From JALYXV01 sp963791545 (GTDB lineage Bacteria; Actinomycetota; Acidimicrobiia; Acidimicrobiales; Palsa-688): DNA of 64,000 bases. The position numbers and the translations under genes are program-made. Each line of letters opens with the position of its first letter. Within the stretch, counting starts at the first letter, position 1. This document shows positions 17,953-26,970 of the stretch, piece after piece. Location: NCBI GenBank assembly GCA_963791545.1, contig CAWBSR010000015.1, positions 496,001 to 560,000 of the forward strand, in the 5' to 3' direction. The notes under the pieces were generated by a model. That model searched no databases and had not been told where the DNA came from. It worked only from the letters and a program-made list of their open reading frames with translations.

Positions 17953-20094
17953 ATGGCGCGCAGCGGGGGTACGGGTAGCGGCCGAAATGGCGCTGCGGGC
18001 AAGTCGGTCCGGTTGGGCGACGTGGAGGTCCGGCGCGGCCCCGGTGGTGAAACCCATCAGGTGGCCGACGGTCGCCCTGCGCTTACAACCCAACAGGGTG
18101 TCGTGGTCCCTGATGACCAGAACACGCTGCGCATCGGCGAGCGCGGTCCCGCCGCGATGGAGGACTTTTTCTTCCGGGAGAAGATCTTCCACTTCGACCA
18201 CGAACGGATCCCCGAACGAGTGGTTCACGCCCGAGGTTACGGGGCCCATGGATTCTTCGAGAACTACAAGCCCCTGACCGACATCACCCGCGCCGACCTG
18301 TTCCAGCGCGCCGGCGAACGCACACCGGTGTTCGTACGTTTCTCGACCGTGGCGGGCAGCAAGGGATCCGCCGATCTGGCCCGAGATGTCCGCGGCTTTG
18401 CTGTGAAGCTGTACACCAAAGAAGGCAACTGGGACATCGTGGGCAACAACATCCCGGTCTTCTTCATCCAAGACCCCATCAAGTTTCCCGACCTCATCCA
18501 TGCCGCGAAGCCCGAACCCGACCGGGGATTCCCCCAAGCCCAGACCGCACATGACAACTTCTGGGATTTCGCTTCGCTCATGCCGGAGTCGACGCACATG
18601 TTGCTGTGGGCCATGTCCGACCGGGCCATACCCCGCTCCTTCCGATTCATGGAGGGATTCGGCGTGCACACCTTCCGCCTCGTCAATACCGCAGGCAAAT
18701 CGACCTTCGTAAAGTTCCACTGGAAGCCGAAGCAGGGTATGCAGTCGGTGGTCTGGAACGAGGCGGTCAAGATAAATGGGGCCGATCCCGACTTTCATCG
18801 CCGCGACCTCTGGGATGCCATCCAGCAGGGCGCGTTCCCCGAATGGGAACTGGGCCTCCAGCTTTTCGACGACGACTTTGCCGATTCGTTCGACTTCGAT
18901 GTCCTTGATCCCACCAAGATCATCCCCGAGGAGGTGGTGCCGGTCCGCCGGGTGGGCCGCCTGGTGCTTGACCGCGTCGTCGACAACTTCTTTGCCGAGA
19001 CCGAACAAGTTGCGTTCTGCACACAGAACATCGTTCCCGGCGTCGATTTCACGAATGACCCGCTCCTGCAGGGTCGCAACTTCTCCTACCTTGACACTCA
19101 GTTGAAGCGCCTCGGCAGCCCCAACTTCACGCACCTGCCCATAAACGCCCCCAAATGCCCCTTTGCCAACTTCCAGCAGGACGGCCACATGGCGATGATG
19201 AATCCCCGCGGTCGGGCCAACTACGAGCCGAATTCATGGCCCGCGGAAACGGGGGGCCCCCGTGAAGATCCCGTTCATGGGTTCCCGACTTTCCCGGACG
19301 AAACGGCGGGACCGAAGCGCCGTCTTCGCGCCGAGAGCTTCGCCGACCACTACAGCCAGGCGCGCCAGTTCTATATCAGCCAGACCAAGATCGAGCAGCG
19401 CCACATCGGCGACGCATTTGTCTTCGAGCTGAGCAAGGTCGAAAATCTGCAGATCCGGGAGCGGATGGTCGCCAGCCTGCGCAATGTCCATCCTGACCTG
19501 GCCACCCATGTCGCCGAAGGCCTCGGCTTCGAGAAGCTGCCCCGCGCCCTGCCCGCGGCTCGCAAGGTCAAAGAGGACCTTCCTGTCTCGGGCGCCCTGA
19601 GCATCATCGGCAACGCTCCCGGAACCTTCGCCGGCCGCAAGATCGGCGTGCTCGTCAGCGACGGCACCGACGCCGGCCTCGTAGCCGACCTGCGGGCCGC
19701 GGCCGGCGACGAGGGGGCCAACGTCGAGTTCATCGCGACGCGGATCAGCGGGGTGAAGGCAAGCGACGGAACGCGGATCGCCGCCGATCAGACAGTCGAT
19801 GGTGGCCCGTCGGTGCTCTACGACGCAGTCGTCATCGTCCCCTCCGCCTCCGGGGCGTCGCCGCTCGGCCAGCACCCGGCGGTCAGGGACTTCGTCTCCG
19901 ACGCCTTCGTCCATAACAAGTTCATCGGGTATTCCCCCGAGGCCATGGCGATCTTCGAGGCCACCGGGGTGAGCCAGGATATGGATGACGGTTTCATTGC
20001 CTTGGGCGGGGCCGCCCACGCCGCCGATTTCATCGCCCGATGCCGAGACCTGCGTTTCTGGCAGCGTGAAAGCGTGATTGCCTCCGCTACCTGA
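17953..20094 (+). CDS. katE: Large-subunit (clade 2) catalase, KatE type
   Basis: A 713-residue haem catalase that disproportionates hydrogen peroxide. The core starts at ALTTQQGVVVPDDQNTLR. The catalytic histidine is in RVVHARGYGAHG (about residue 92), the catalytic asparagine in GNNIPVFFIQDP, and the haem-ligand tyrosine in GRNFSYLDTQ (about residue 379). Residues about 575-713 form the extra DJ-1/PfpI-like flavodoxin domain (KIGVLVSDGTDAGLV) that marks the large-subunit clade. ATG 17953 is chosen over 17899 as the N-terminal arm is poorly conserved. This is usually a stationary-phase or stress enzyme; a SpoIIE-type stress phosphatase lies just downstream on the other strand. Confidence 0.96.
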   Translation: MARSGGTGSGRNGAAGKSVRLGDVEVRRGPGGETHQVADGRPALTTQQGVVVPDDQNTLRIGERGPAAMEDFFFREKIFHFDHERIPERVVHARGYGAHGFFENYKPLTDITRADLFQRAGERTPVFVRFSTVAGSKGSADLARDVRGFAVKLYTKEGNWDIVGNNIPVFFIQDPIKFPDLIHAAKPEPDRGFPQAQTAHDNFWDFASLMPESTHMLLWAMSDRAIPRSFRFMEGFGVHTFRLVNTAGKSTFVKFHWKPKQGMQSVVWNEAVKINGADPDFHRRDLWDAIQQGAFPEWELGLQLFDDDFADSFDFDVLDPTKIIPEEVVPVRRVGRLVLDRVVDNFFAETEQVAFCTQNIVPGVDFTNDPLLQGRNFSYLDTQLKRLGSPNFTHLPINAPKCPFANFQQDGHMAMMNPRGRANYEPNSWPAETGGPREDPVHGFPTFPDETAGPKRRLRAESFADHYSQARQFYISQTKIEQRHIGDAFVFELSKVENLQIRERMVASLRNVHPDLATHVAEGLGFEKLPRALPAARKVKEDLPVSGALSIIGNAPGTFAGRKIGVLVSDGTDAGLVADLRAAAGDEGANVEFIATRISGVKASDGTRIAADQTVDGGPSVLYDAVVIVPSASGASPLGQHPAVRDFVSDAFVHNKFIGYSPEAMAIFEATGVSQDMDDGFIALGGAAHAADFIARCRDLRFWQRESVIASAT

Positions 20095-20178
20095 GCTGCG
20101 GCATCCTGTCCTTGGTTCGGCCGGCCTGACCCTGCGCCGGTGCATCGGCGCCGGTCATGCGTCGCAGATCCTCGTCCG

Positions 20179-22206
20179 CTAGGCGATCTTCACCGCGAGC
20201 ATGGCGAGGTCGTCGCTGCGGTGGCTGGCAAAACCGGCGATCGCCTCGGTGATGGCGAGGATCGTGTCCGCGGCGCCGGCGCCGCCCGATGCCCGAAGGG
20301 TTGCCTGGAGCCGTTCCATGCCGAACTCCTCGTTGCCGCGGCGGGCTTCTGTGACACCGTCGCTGTAGAGCAGCACGAGGTCGCCGGCGCCGAGATCGAC
20401 GGCGATGTCAGTGCCCTTCCATCCGTGGAACGGTCCCAGGATCGTGCCCGACGCCGCCAGCTCCACGACCCCCGAACCCGATCGCAACAGCGCCGGCGGA
20501 TGGCCGCCCGAGGCCAGCGAAAGGCGTACCCCCTCGGCGGTGTCGAGGAAGCCGAAGGCGGCGGTGCAGAATCGGTCCTCGTCGCTGCGGTACAGGGCTT
20601 CGTTGAGCAGCGCCAGCACGGTGCCCGGATGGTCGGCAGCCATGGCGGCCGCCCGGACCGTGTGCCGGGCGAGCGCCGTGGTGGCGGCCGCTTCCGCCCC
20701 TTTGCCCATGACGTCGCCGAGCACGACACCCCACCGTCGGTCGCCCACCTCGAACATGTCGTAGAAGTCGCCGCCGACATCGAGGCCCTCATGCCCAGGC
20801 TGGTAGGCCGAGGCAATGTCAATCCCGGCGATCGCGGGTAGCTGCGGAGGCAGAAGGCTGGCTTGGAGGATGCGGGCGATCTCGCCGTAGCGTTCGACCG
20901 CGGCGCGCAGATCCCGTTCTGTTTTGATGCGATGGGTGATGTCGCGCACGTGCCCGCTGAACAGCTGCGCCCCGCCCGCCTCGACGGCCGCCACCTCGAG
21001 CTCGACGGGGAACTCCGTTCCGTCCGCCCGCTGGGCGGTGACTTCGATTCGCTTCCCGAGGATGTTGCCCTCACCAGTCCGCCGGAAGTGGTCGAGACCG
21101 GCGCGGTGGGAGTCCCTGAGTCCCGGCGGAATGATCAGATCGGCAAGGTTCCGTCCGACGGCTTTGTCATGCTGGTAGCCGAAGGTGCGTTCCGCCGCCG
21201 GGTTGAAGTCGACTACCCGGCCGTGCTCGTCCATGGTGATGATGCAGTCCAAAGCGGCATTGAGAATCGCAGCCTTGGTCGCCTCGCTCTGCTCGAGCCT
21301 TCGTTGCGATCTCCCGAGCGCCTCGGCCCGATCCTCGGCCTCGCGGCGGGCTTGCTCGAGCCGGGCGGCCTGCTCGGTGACGATGTGCTGGCGGGTGTCG
21401 AGCAGATGCCCGAGCGCAGCCGTCTCCGCCTGAGCGAGGCGCAGGTCACGTTCAATCTCCTGGCTGTCGTCGGCTTGGTCGGACTCGAATAGTCGGCGCT
21501 CGACGAACGGCAGCAGCGCCAGCTGGGCCGCGAAGGCCAGCGACCCGAACACATCCGCGGTCTCCCGGGATATTTCCACGGTGGCGAACATGATCACGGC
21601 GAACACGTAGCCACTGGGGAGCGCGCCGCCGAAGCCGATGACCGATCGGATGCCGTAGCGCTCCACGAACTCGCTCTGGGCCGGCACATAGGGGCTTCCG
21701 CGAGCGTCGGGGATGTAGAAGACCCCGCCGGGACGACCCGCCACGGCCCAGAACAACTCCGGGTCAGGGCGCAGGAGATCGGACTCGTCGAACCCCAGCT
21801 CACGAGTCAACTGGTACACCATCGGCAATGCCGCGACGGCGGCGGGGTTATGCAGTGGAATGGCCCGGTGGGACCGGGACAGGCGCCTGTCGTTCCAATC
21901 CTCCTCGTCGCCGGCAGTGGCCAGAAGGGTCAGGCATGGCGCTTCCGGGGCGACACGGCCCCCGGGCGACTGGGCGCGAGCGAAGTCCTGCAAGTCGGCC
22001 TCGAGCTCGTCAAAGCGATGGGTCTTGTAGAGCCGTACCATCGCCAGAGCCGACTTCTCGGTCTGCTTGTCGATCAGCCTCGTGTACAGGTAGCGGACAA
22101 CCTCGCCCGCCGCGCCCTCCATGGAAGACGCCCCATCGCCGAGGCGGCGTAGCTCGGAGCTGCACTCCAGCATGTCGGTCAGACCGAAGGCGCGCAGATC
22201 GAACAC
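20179..22206 (-). CDS. PAS-domain PP2C (SpoIIE/RsbU-type) phosphatase
   Basis: A 675-residue regulator of partner-switching stress signalling. Residues about 1-230 are an N-terminal sensory domain, about 235-310 a coiled coil (AARLEQARREAEDRAEALGR), about 310-430 a PAS domain (ILNAALDCIITMDEHGRVVD, ERTFGYQHDKAVGRNLADLI), and about 440-675 a SpoIIE phosphatase domain with the metal-binding aspartates in GLDVGGDFYD, LGDVMGKG, LYSDGVTEAR and HRSDDLAMLAV. Such enzymes dephosphorylate anti-sigma-factor antagonists. A HATPase anti-sigma-like protein is encoded at 45851. No antagonist (STAS) gene is adjacent, so the partner lies elsewhere. Confidence 0.92.
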   Translation of the reverse strand: MFDLRAFGLTDMLECSSELRRLGDGASSMEGAAGEVVRYLYTRLIDKQTEKSALAMVRLYKTHRFDELEADLQDFARAQSPGGRVAPEAPCLTLLATAGDEEDWNDRRLSRSHRAIPLHNPAAVAALPMVYQLTRELGFDESDLLRPDPELFWAVAGRPGGVFYIPDARGSPYVPAQSEFVERYGIRSVIGFGGALPSGYVFAVIMFATVEISRETADVFGSLAFAAQLALLPFVERRLFESDQADDSQEIERDLRLAQAETAALGHLLDTRQHIVTEQAARLEQARREAEDRAEALGRSQRRLEQSEATKAAILNAALDCIITMDEHGRVVDFNPAAERTFGYQHDKAVGRNLADLIIPPGLRDSHRAGLDHFRRTGEGNILGKRIEVTAQRADGTEFPVELEVAAVEAGGAQLFSGHVRDITHRIKTERDLRAAVERYGEIARILQASLLPPQLPAIAGIDIASAYQPGHEGLDVGGDFYDMFEVGDRRWGVVLGDVMGKGAEAAATTALARHTVRAAAMAADHPGTVLALLNEALYRSDEDRFCTAAFGFLDTAEGVRLSLASGGHPPALLRSGSGVVELAASGTILGPFHGWKGTDIAVDLGAGDLVLLYSDGVTEARRGNEEFGMERLQATLRASGGAGAADTILAITEAIAGFASHRSDDLAMLAVKIA

Positions 22207-22375
22207 ACGCGCAGGCTAGGGGGGCAACGCCATCGGCGCATCCTGGGCGCCTCCCGAGGGCCCGGACAGCAGGTCGGGGGGGGGATTGGCCCCTCACGCG
22301 ACGAGATCGACGCTCGGTCGATGGGCCGGCCCGGGTCGACCGATGAATGGGCGGCGCCCGCCGAGTCGTAGAGGC

Positions 22376-22972
22376 ATGGCCAAGGTACTGACTCATATGT
22401 GCATGTCTTTGGACGGGTTCGTCGCCCAGTCCGACGACAATCCAGCGGAGCTGTTCGACTGGTACTGGAAGGGCGACGTCGTGGTGCCGAGCGCCCAGGA
22501 GGGCATGAGCTTCTCGGTCGACTCGGCGAGCGCCTCGATGCTTCAGGACCTTACGTCCGGTTGCGGTGCCCTGATTGCCGGCCGGCGGCTGTTCGACCAG
22601 ACCGACGGCTGGGGCGACAACCACCCCGCCGGCGCGCCGGTGGTCGTCGTGACCCACCGGCCGCCGCCGGAGAACGCCGGCAAGCGGTTCCCGCGCACGA
22701 CCTTCACCGGCAGCGTCGAGGAGGCGATCGCCACGGCGAAGGAGCTCGCCGGTGACAAGTTCGTCACGATCGCCAGCGCCGACATCATCCAGCAGGCACT
22801 CAACCTCGGCCTCGTCGACGAGCTCTGCATCAGCCAGGTGCCGGTGCTGTTCGGTACCGGCATCCGCTACTTCGGCGAGCTCGTCGGCGGCCACGTCATG
22901 CTCGACGATCCCATCGTGGTCCAAGGCAACCGAGCGCTCCACCTCCGCTACCCCGTGCGACGCCGCCGGTGA
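22376..22972 (+). CDS. Dihydrofolate-reductase-like protein (RibD C-terminal family)
   Basis: A 198-residue protein of the YyaP/RibD-C group. The start KVLTHMCMSLDGFVAQSDDN is the family hallmark. LIAGRRLFDQTDGWGDNHP, VVVVTHRPPP, and ASADIIQQALNLGLVDELCI with VPVLFGTGIRYF follow the NADPH-binding reductase pattern. Despite the name these are seldom true DHFRs and their substrates are mostly unknown. ATG 22376 is preceded by GAGG; the earlier in-frame ATG 22286 adds basic non-family sequence. A perfect hairpin follows the stop codon. Confidence 0.88.
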   Translation: MAKVLTHMCMSLDGFVAQSDDNPAELFDWYWKGDVVVPSAQEGMSFSVDSASASMLQDLTSGCGALIAGRRLFDQTDGWGDNHPAGAPVVVVTHRPPPENAGKRFPRTTFTGSVEEAIATAKELAGDKFVTIASADIIQQALNLGLVDELCISQVPVLFGTGIRYFGELVGGHVMLDDPIVVQGNRALHLRYPVRRRR

Positions 22973-22993
22973 GGCGGCGCGTTCCGCGCCGCC
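22973..22993 (+). terminator. Perfect GC hairpin directly after the reductase stop
   Basis: GGCGGCGCG (22973-22981), loop TTC, CGCGCCGCC (22985-22993) form a 9-bp perfect stem that begins directly after the TGA. No T-run follows. It is a likely actinobacterial intrinsic terminator. Confidence 0.65.
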
Positions 22994-23098
22994 CGTCATG
23001 AGCTGGCAGCCATCCGGGCCCGGTGCCCGCACCGAACACCTGATGACGGCCGAGCCCCGGATGGGACTAGTCCCGGCCCCGTCCTGAGAGGCGTTGGC

Positions 23099-23554
23099 GT
23101 GAAACGAAGCTTCGCTGTTGTCGCCGCGATCGCAATAGCCGTTGGCGGCTATCTCCATTTTCACCTGTGGCACGGCGTGTACCGCAATGCCCCGATCCGT
23201 GAAATGTTCGTGGTGAATATCGTCGTGTCCGCCCTGGTGGCCGTCGCCCTGCTGATCCCCAAACCGATCGTCGCCATGGCGGGCGCCGCCCTCACGGCAG
23301 GAAGCCTGACGGCGCTGATATTGAGCCGCACGACTGGTCTGCCGACACCCCACGGCCGTTGGACCGAGATCGGGCTATCGCCGGGACAGACGCTGCTAGG
23401 TGTCAACGACACCCTCCTGATCATCATCGCGGAGTCGGTTGCCCTGGTGGCCTGCGCCGCCCTGCTGGTCCTCGCCTGGCGCTCCCGGGTCGACGCCAAC
23501 GGCCGGCGTCGCAACGCCCCGCTCCCGGAGTGGGCGGTTCCGATCGCGGCCTAG
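23099..23554 (+). CDS. Membrane protein, four predicted helices, unknown function
   Basis: A 151-residue protein starting at GTG 23099, with GAGAGG about 7 nt upstream. Hydrophobic segments lie near residues 5-20, 38-53, 57-75 and 105-126, with a polar extracytoplasmic-looking loop (SRTTGLPTPHGRWTEIGLSPG) between the third and fourth. The C-terminus is basic and polar. The composition and segment order resemble small actinobacterial membrane proteins of unknown function; no catalytic motif is visible. It converges on a small sigma-region-4-like gene. Confidence 0.7.
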   Translation: MKRSFAVVAAIAIAVGGYLHFHLWHGVYRNAPIREMFVVNIVVSALVAVALLIPKPIVAMAGAALTAGSLTALILSRTTGLPTPHGRWTEIGLSPGQTLLGVNDTLLIIIAESVALVACAALLVLAWRSRVDANGRRRNAPLPEWAVPIAA

Positions 23555-23568
23555 CCGGCCGGCTACGG

Positions 23569-23841
23569 TCACGCGTGTCCGGTCGGGTTGCCGGAGCGCC
23601 TGAGGCTCTGGAGTCCGCCGCGGATCCGGGTCAGGACGATGGCTTCGGGCACGCCCAACTCGTTCGCCACCTGGCGGTAGGTCATCCTCCTCTCGAGAAC
23701 GAGGCGGATGGGGATGCGCTGGTCAACAGGCAGGGCCCCGAATGCGCGGCGGGCGCGCTCGGCGATCACCGAGGCGCCGGCGTCGGCCGGCGGGTCCGAC
23801 AGGCGATAGAACGCGGCCAACACGGAATCACGCTCGGACAC
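23569..23841 (-). CDS. Short sigma-70 region 4-like protein
   Basis: A 90-residue protein. Its centre, ALPVDQRIPIRLVLERRMTY, followed by RQVANELGVPEAIVLTRIRGGL and QSLRR, matches sigma region 4 of ECF-type factors, which binds the -35 element. Region 2, needed for core binding and melting, is absent and no frame upstream supplies it. It is either a stand-alone HTH regulator or the tail of a decayed ECF sigma gene. The sequence is otherwise free of stop codons and looks intact, so I keep it as a gene. Confidence 0.6.
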   Translation of the reverse strand: MSERDSVLAAFYRLSDPPADAGASVIAERARRAFGALPVDQRIPIRLVLERRMTYRQVANELGVPEAIVLTRIRGGLQSLRRSGNPTGHA

Positions 23842-24098
23842 CGTCTTATCCCGGCAACCGACGTGCCGCTAACGCCCTCACCGGACCCCTCCCATGCGGT
23901 CTGGGTCACCGGGGTCCGGGGCGACACGATGGCCGAGAGGTTCGGCCACCCGGGCTTCCTACCCACATCGCAACCACGATGAAACCGTCGAAATCGGTGT
24001 TACCGGCAGATGGTTCGGGGCACTCCCGCCCGCTTCTGCTGGTGAATGCCGCAATGGCCGGCGTTACCGGATCGACATGATTTCCTCGACCTTCGACC

Positions 24099-25187
24099 TC
24101 AAAGCATATTGAGGATCTTGTCAGTGAACAGGTCGGACGCGGAGACGTCGATTCCCGCCGTCTTCAAGGTGGCGATGTTCCTGGCGATGTCGGCCGGGTC
24201 CATGTAAAACAAGCCCTTGGCAGTGGTTGTCGGAGTCACCATGAGATCCTTTAGTGCCTGGCTTTCGAGCAACTGCTGCTGGGAGTTGTTGCCGAGGCTC
24301 TTGCCGTAGGTGTTGAGGGAGGCGTTGGCGCCGGCCGTGGGGTCGGCCAGGTCGTCGGCCCATCCCTTGCGCTCGGCCCGGAGGAATGCCGCCAGCACGT
24401 CGGCCTTCTTGGCGATGGTGTCGTCGGTGGCCGAGTACACGTCGGCAAAGATGCTGTAGCCGAAGTCGGCCAGCAGGAAGTTGGCGGTGTCGACGCCCTT
24501 GGTCTTCAGTTGCCCGGGCTCATTGATCACAAACACGATCTGGCCGTCGACCTCTCCGGCGGCGACCGGCGTCGGGTCGAACTGCACCGGGACGATATGG
24601 ATCTTGCTCTCGTCGATGTTATTGATCTTGCACATCAGGTCGAAAGCGGTCTGGTTGGCCTGGGCCACCCCGATCTTCTTGCCGACCATCTCCTGCGGGG
24701 ACCTGAGCGGCTTGTCGGCCCGGCTCATGATGCAGAACGGGTTCTTCTGGAAGCGGGCCGCGATGATCTTGAGAGGAGCACCGTTGAGCCGGGCCCGGGC
24801 CACGCCGTCCGCGTTGTCGCTGCCGACGTCGGCGGTGCCGCTGGCGAGCGCCGGGGCCACGGACACGTTGGGTCCCCCGGGCAGGATGGTGACGTTGAGG
24901 TTGTTGGCCCGGTAATAGCCGCGGTCATTCGCCAGGTATGTCCCCCCGAACTCGCTCGTTTCCAGCCATGACAGCTGGTAGGTGAGCGACGACACTTTCG
25001 CCGGGACCGCCGCCGTGGTCGACGAACTGGTGCTGGCGGTCGACGACTTGGTGCACCCGGCCAGCCAGGCGGGCGCCGCCCCCAGGGCGACGGCGCCGCC
25101 CGCGAGGGTCATACCCCGGCGCAGGAACGCCCGTCGGTCGAGTCCGAGCTGGCTCGAGGAGGCGGCACCAGTAGGGGAGTCAGTCAT
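24099..25187 (-). CDS. ABC transporter substrate-binding lipoprotein (NMT1/THI5-like)
   Basis: A 362-residue solute-binding protein. The start ATG 25187 follows AAAGGAAC. The N-terminus has a twin-arginine RRAFLRRG, a hydrophobic run and a lipobox LAGC, so it is exported and lipid-anchored. The mature part shows the NMT1-like pattern: LTYQLSWLETSEFGGTYLAN, LASGTADVGSDNADG, GKKIGVAQANQTAFDLM. Relatives carry pyrimidine precursors, sulfonates, riboflavin or aromatic acids; the ligand here is unknown. It lies 50 bp downstream of the fused permease gene and is probably co-transcribed with it. No ATPase gene accompanies the pair. Confidence 0.9.
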   Translation of the reverse strand: MTDSPTGAASSSQLGLDRRAFLRRGMTLAGGAVALGAAPAWLAGCTKSSTASTSSSTTAAVPAKVSSLTYQLSWLETSEFGGTYLANDRGYYRANNLNVTILPGGPNVSVAPALASGTADVGSDNADGVARARLNGAPLKIIAARFQKNPFCIMSRADKPLRSPQEMVGKKIGVAQANQTAFDLMCKINNIDESKIHIVPVQFDPTPVAAGEVDGQIVFVINEPGQLKTKGVDTANFLLADFGYSIFADVYSATDDTIAKKADVLAAFLRAERKGWADDLADPTAGANASLNTYGKSLGNNSQQQLLESQALKDLMVTPTTTAKGLFYMDPADIARNIATLKTAGIDVSASDLFTDKILNML

Positions 25188-25236
25188 ACCTGTTCCTTTC
25201 GGTTGGGACAGAGAGGGGAAACAAGGGTCACCGGCA

Positions 25237-26925
25237 TCAGGTGAAGCGCCGCAGCACCGCGGACTCGAGCGACGTGGCGGCCCCATAGACGGCGACGGAA
25301 AAGATGGTCAGTACCGCGACCGAAGCCCACACCATCCCGAACTCGTCTCGGGAGAGGGACCGGACCATGAGATCGCCCATGCCGTGGCCCGTCGCCAGCC
25401 ATTCGGCGAGCACCGCCCCGAGAAGGGCGGTTGGCGCCGCCGTGCGCAGCGTGGCGAAGAAGGCGGGCAGGGCGTATGGAAGGCGGACCTTGGTCAGGAT
25501 GCGGAACCAACCGGCGCCATAGCCGTCCATGAGCTCCACCGCCTGGGGCGGCGCGGAACGCAGTCCGAGGGTGAGGTTGACAAGTCCCGGAAAGAAGGTG
25601 ACCATCCCGCCGATGACCGCCACGCACATCAAGCTGCGCCCGAACACCAGCGCCACCAGTGGCGTCAGCGCTACCAGCGGGATCGACCGGAGGGCGACCG
25701 CCACCGGCATGAGGGCCCGCTCCAAAGCGGTGCTGCTGGCCACCGCGATGGCAACCACCAGCGACGCCAGGAGACCGAGCAGGAGACCCAGGCCGGCATC
25801 GCGGCCCGTCACCCACAGGCTGTCGGTGATGATGCGCCGGTTGGCGGCGGCGGCCGGCCCATGGGTGAGGAATCGCCAAGTCGACAGCGGCGACTTGGCG
25901 ACGAAGGCCTTCAGGTGGAATACCCGGATGGCCCCGGCCCACGCCGCGATGACGGCGGCCACCGAACCGAGCCCGTAGGCCAGGGAGGAAGCGACCCGAA
26001 CCCGGGCGGGCCGCGGCGACGCCGCTACCGTCGTGGTCGTTTGGATCGACTGAACGGTGCCGGTGGCCTCCCAGCCGCTGAGCAACCGGCCGACGGTCCC
26101 CGTCAGGGCGAAACCGACCGCGGCCAGGGCCGTAGTCACCAGCGCCAGACCCCAGGTCCGGGAGACGAAGAACCGTTGCTCCGAAGCGATCATGGCCACG
26201 CCCAGGCCGTGCTGGCCACCCAGATACTCCCCGATGATGGCGCCCAGGATGGCAGCCGGCGCCGCCACCTGGAGCCCCGCGAAGACGAAGGGGACCGCAG
26301 CCCGGGCCCGTACCTTGCGGAACTCGCTCAGCCGCCCGCCGCCGCTGGCCCGTACGATCTCCAGCCACGAGCGGTCGGCGGCGCAGAGCCCTATCGAGAT
26401 GCCGACCAGGGTGGTGAAGAAGACTCCCTGAGCCGCCAGGGCCGACTTGGGTTGGTCGCCTCGCAGCAGGATCTGCAGGAGGGGCGCCACCGCCGCCACC
26501 GGCAGGATGTAGATGGCCACGACCAGGCGCTGCGACAGCCGTTGGACCGGCGGAGCCAAAAGGAACACCGCCCCCAGCCCCGCGGCCGCCCCATTGCCCC
26601 AGATCCATCCCACCCCGGCTTCTCGCACCGTCGTCCAGATGTTGATGGGATAGAGGCCGCGGTCATTCCAGAGCTGGGCGACCACGGCGGCTGGTGTGGG
26701 GACTACGCCGGGCCGAGGGAGCTGGGCCCGGGAAACCAACTCCCATAAGACGAGGACGAGCAGCGGGCCGGGGACGAACAGCAGCCAGTCCCTCCATCCG
26801 CGCCCCGATCGAGTGGCCGGACCCGGGGGCCCGAGGGTCGGAGGATCGCCATAGCCGGGGGCGGGAGAACCGGCCGGCAGGGGGACCGCCGGGGTCTCCG
26901 AGGGGCGAAGGGTGGGCGCGATCAA
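25237..26925 (-). CDS. ABC transporter permease, two fused BPD_transp_1 domains
   Basis: A 562-residue protein about twice the size of a normal SsuC/TauC-type permease. The first half (about 45-285) and second half (about 310-560) each have about six helices and an EAA-like loop that docks the ATPase: LEIVRASGGGRLSEFRKVRA in the first and VELMDGYGAGWFRILTKVRL in the second. The fusion would let one chain act in place of a permease dimer. It starts at TTG 26925 with no clear ribosome binding site. LysR lies 46 bp upstream and the binding protein 50 bp downstream, all on the same strand. The needed ATPase is not encoded nearby. Confidence 0.9.
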   Translation of the reverse strand: MIAPTLRPSETPAVPLPAGSPAPGYGDPPTLGPPGPATRSGRGWRDWLLFVPGPLLVLVLWELVSRAQLPRPGVVPTPAAVVAQLWNDRGLYPINIWTTVREAGVGWIWGNGAAAGLGAVFLLAPPVQRLSQRLVVAIYILPVAAVAPLLQILLRGDQPKSALAAQGVFFTTLVGISIGLCAADRSWLEIVRASGGGRLSEFRKVRARAAVPFVFAGLQVAAPAAILGAIIGEYLGGQHGLGVAMIASEQRFFVSRTWGLALVTTALAAVGFALTGTVGRLLSGWEATGTVQSIQTTTTVAASPRPARVRVASSLAYGLGSVAAVIAAWAGAIRVFHLKAFVAKSPLSTWRFLTHGPAAAANRRIITDSLWVTGRDAGLGLLLGLLASLVVAIAVASSTALERALMPVAVALRSIPLVALTPLVALVFGRSLMCVAVIGGMVTFFPGLVNLTLGLRSAPPQAVELMDGYGAGWFRILTKVRLPYALPAFFATLRTAAPTALLGAVLAEWLATGHGMGDLMVRSLSRDEFGMVWASVAVLTIFSVAVYGAATSLESAVLRRFT

Positions 26926-26970
26926 AGGACACTATTGCTAGGCCAGCATTGTTTCGTCGATATGGCGGGA

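Noticed and set aside
17464..19188. A 574-residue minus-strand open frame opposite catalase
   Set aside because: Only its last 60 residues (berberine-enzyme tail) are real family sequence; the rest is antisense to katE.
24982..26748. A 588-residue plus-strand open frame opposite the fused permease
   Set aside because: It is a charged shadow frame without motifs, while the minus strand has clear transmembrane permease domains.
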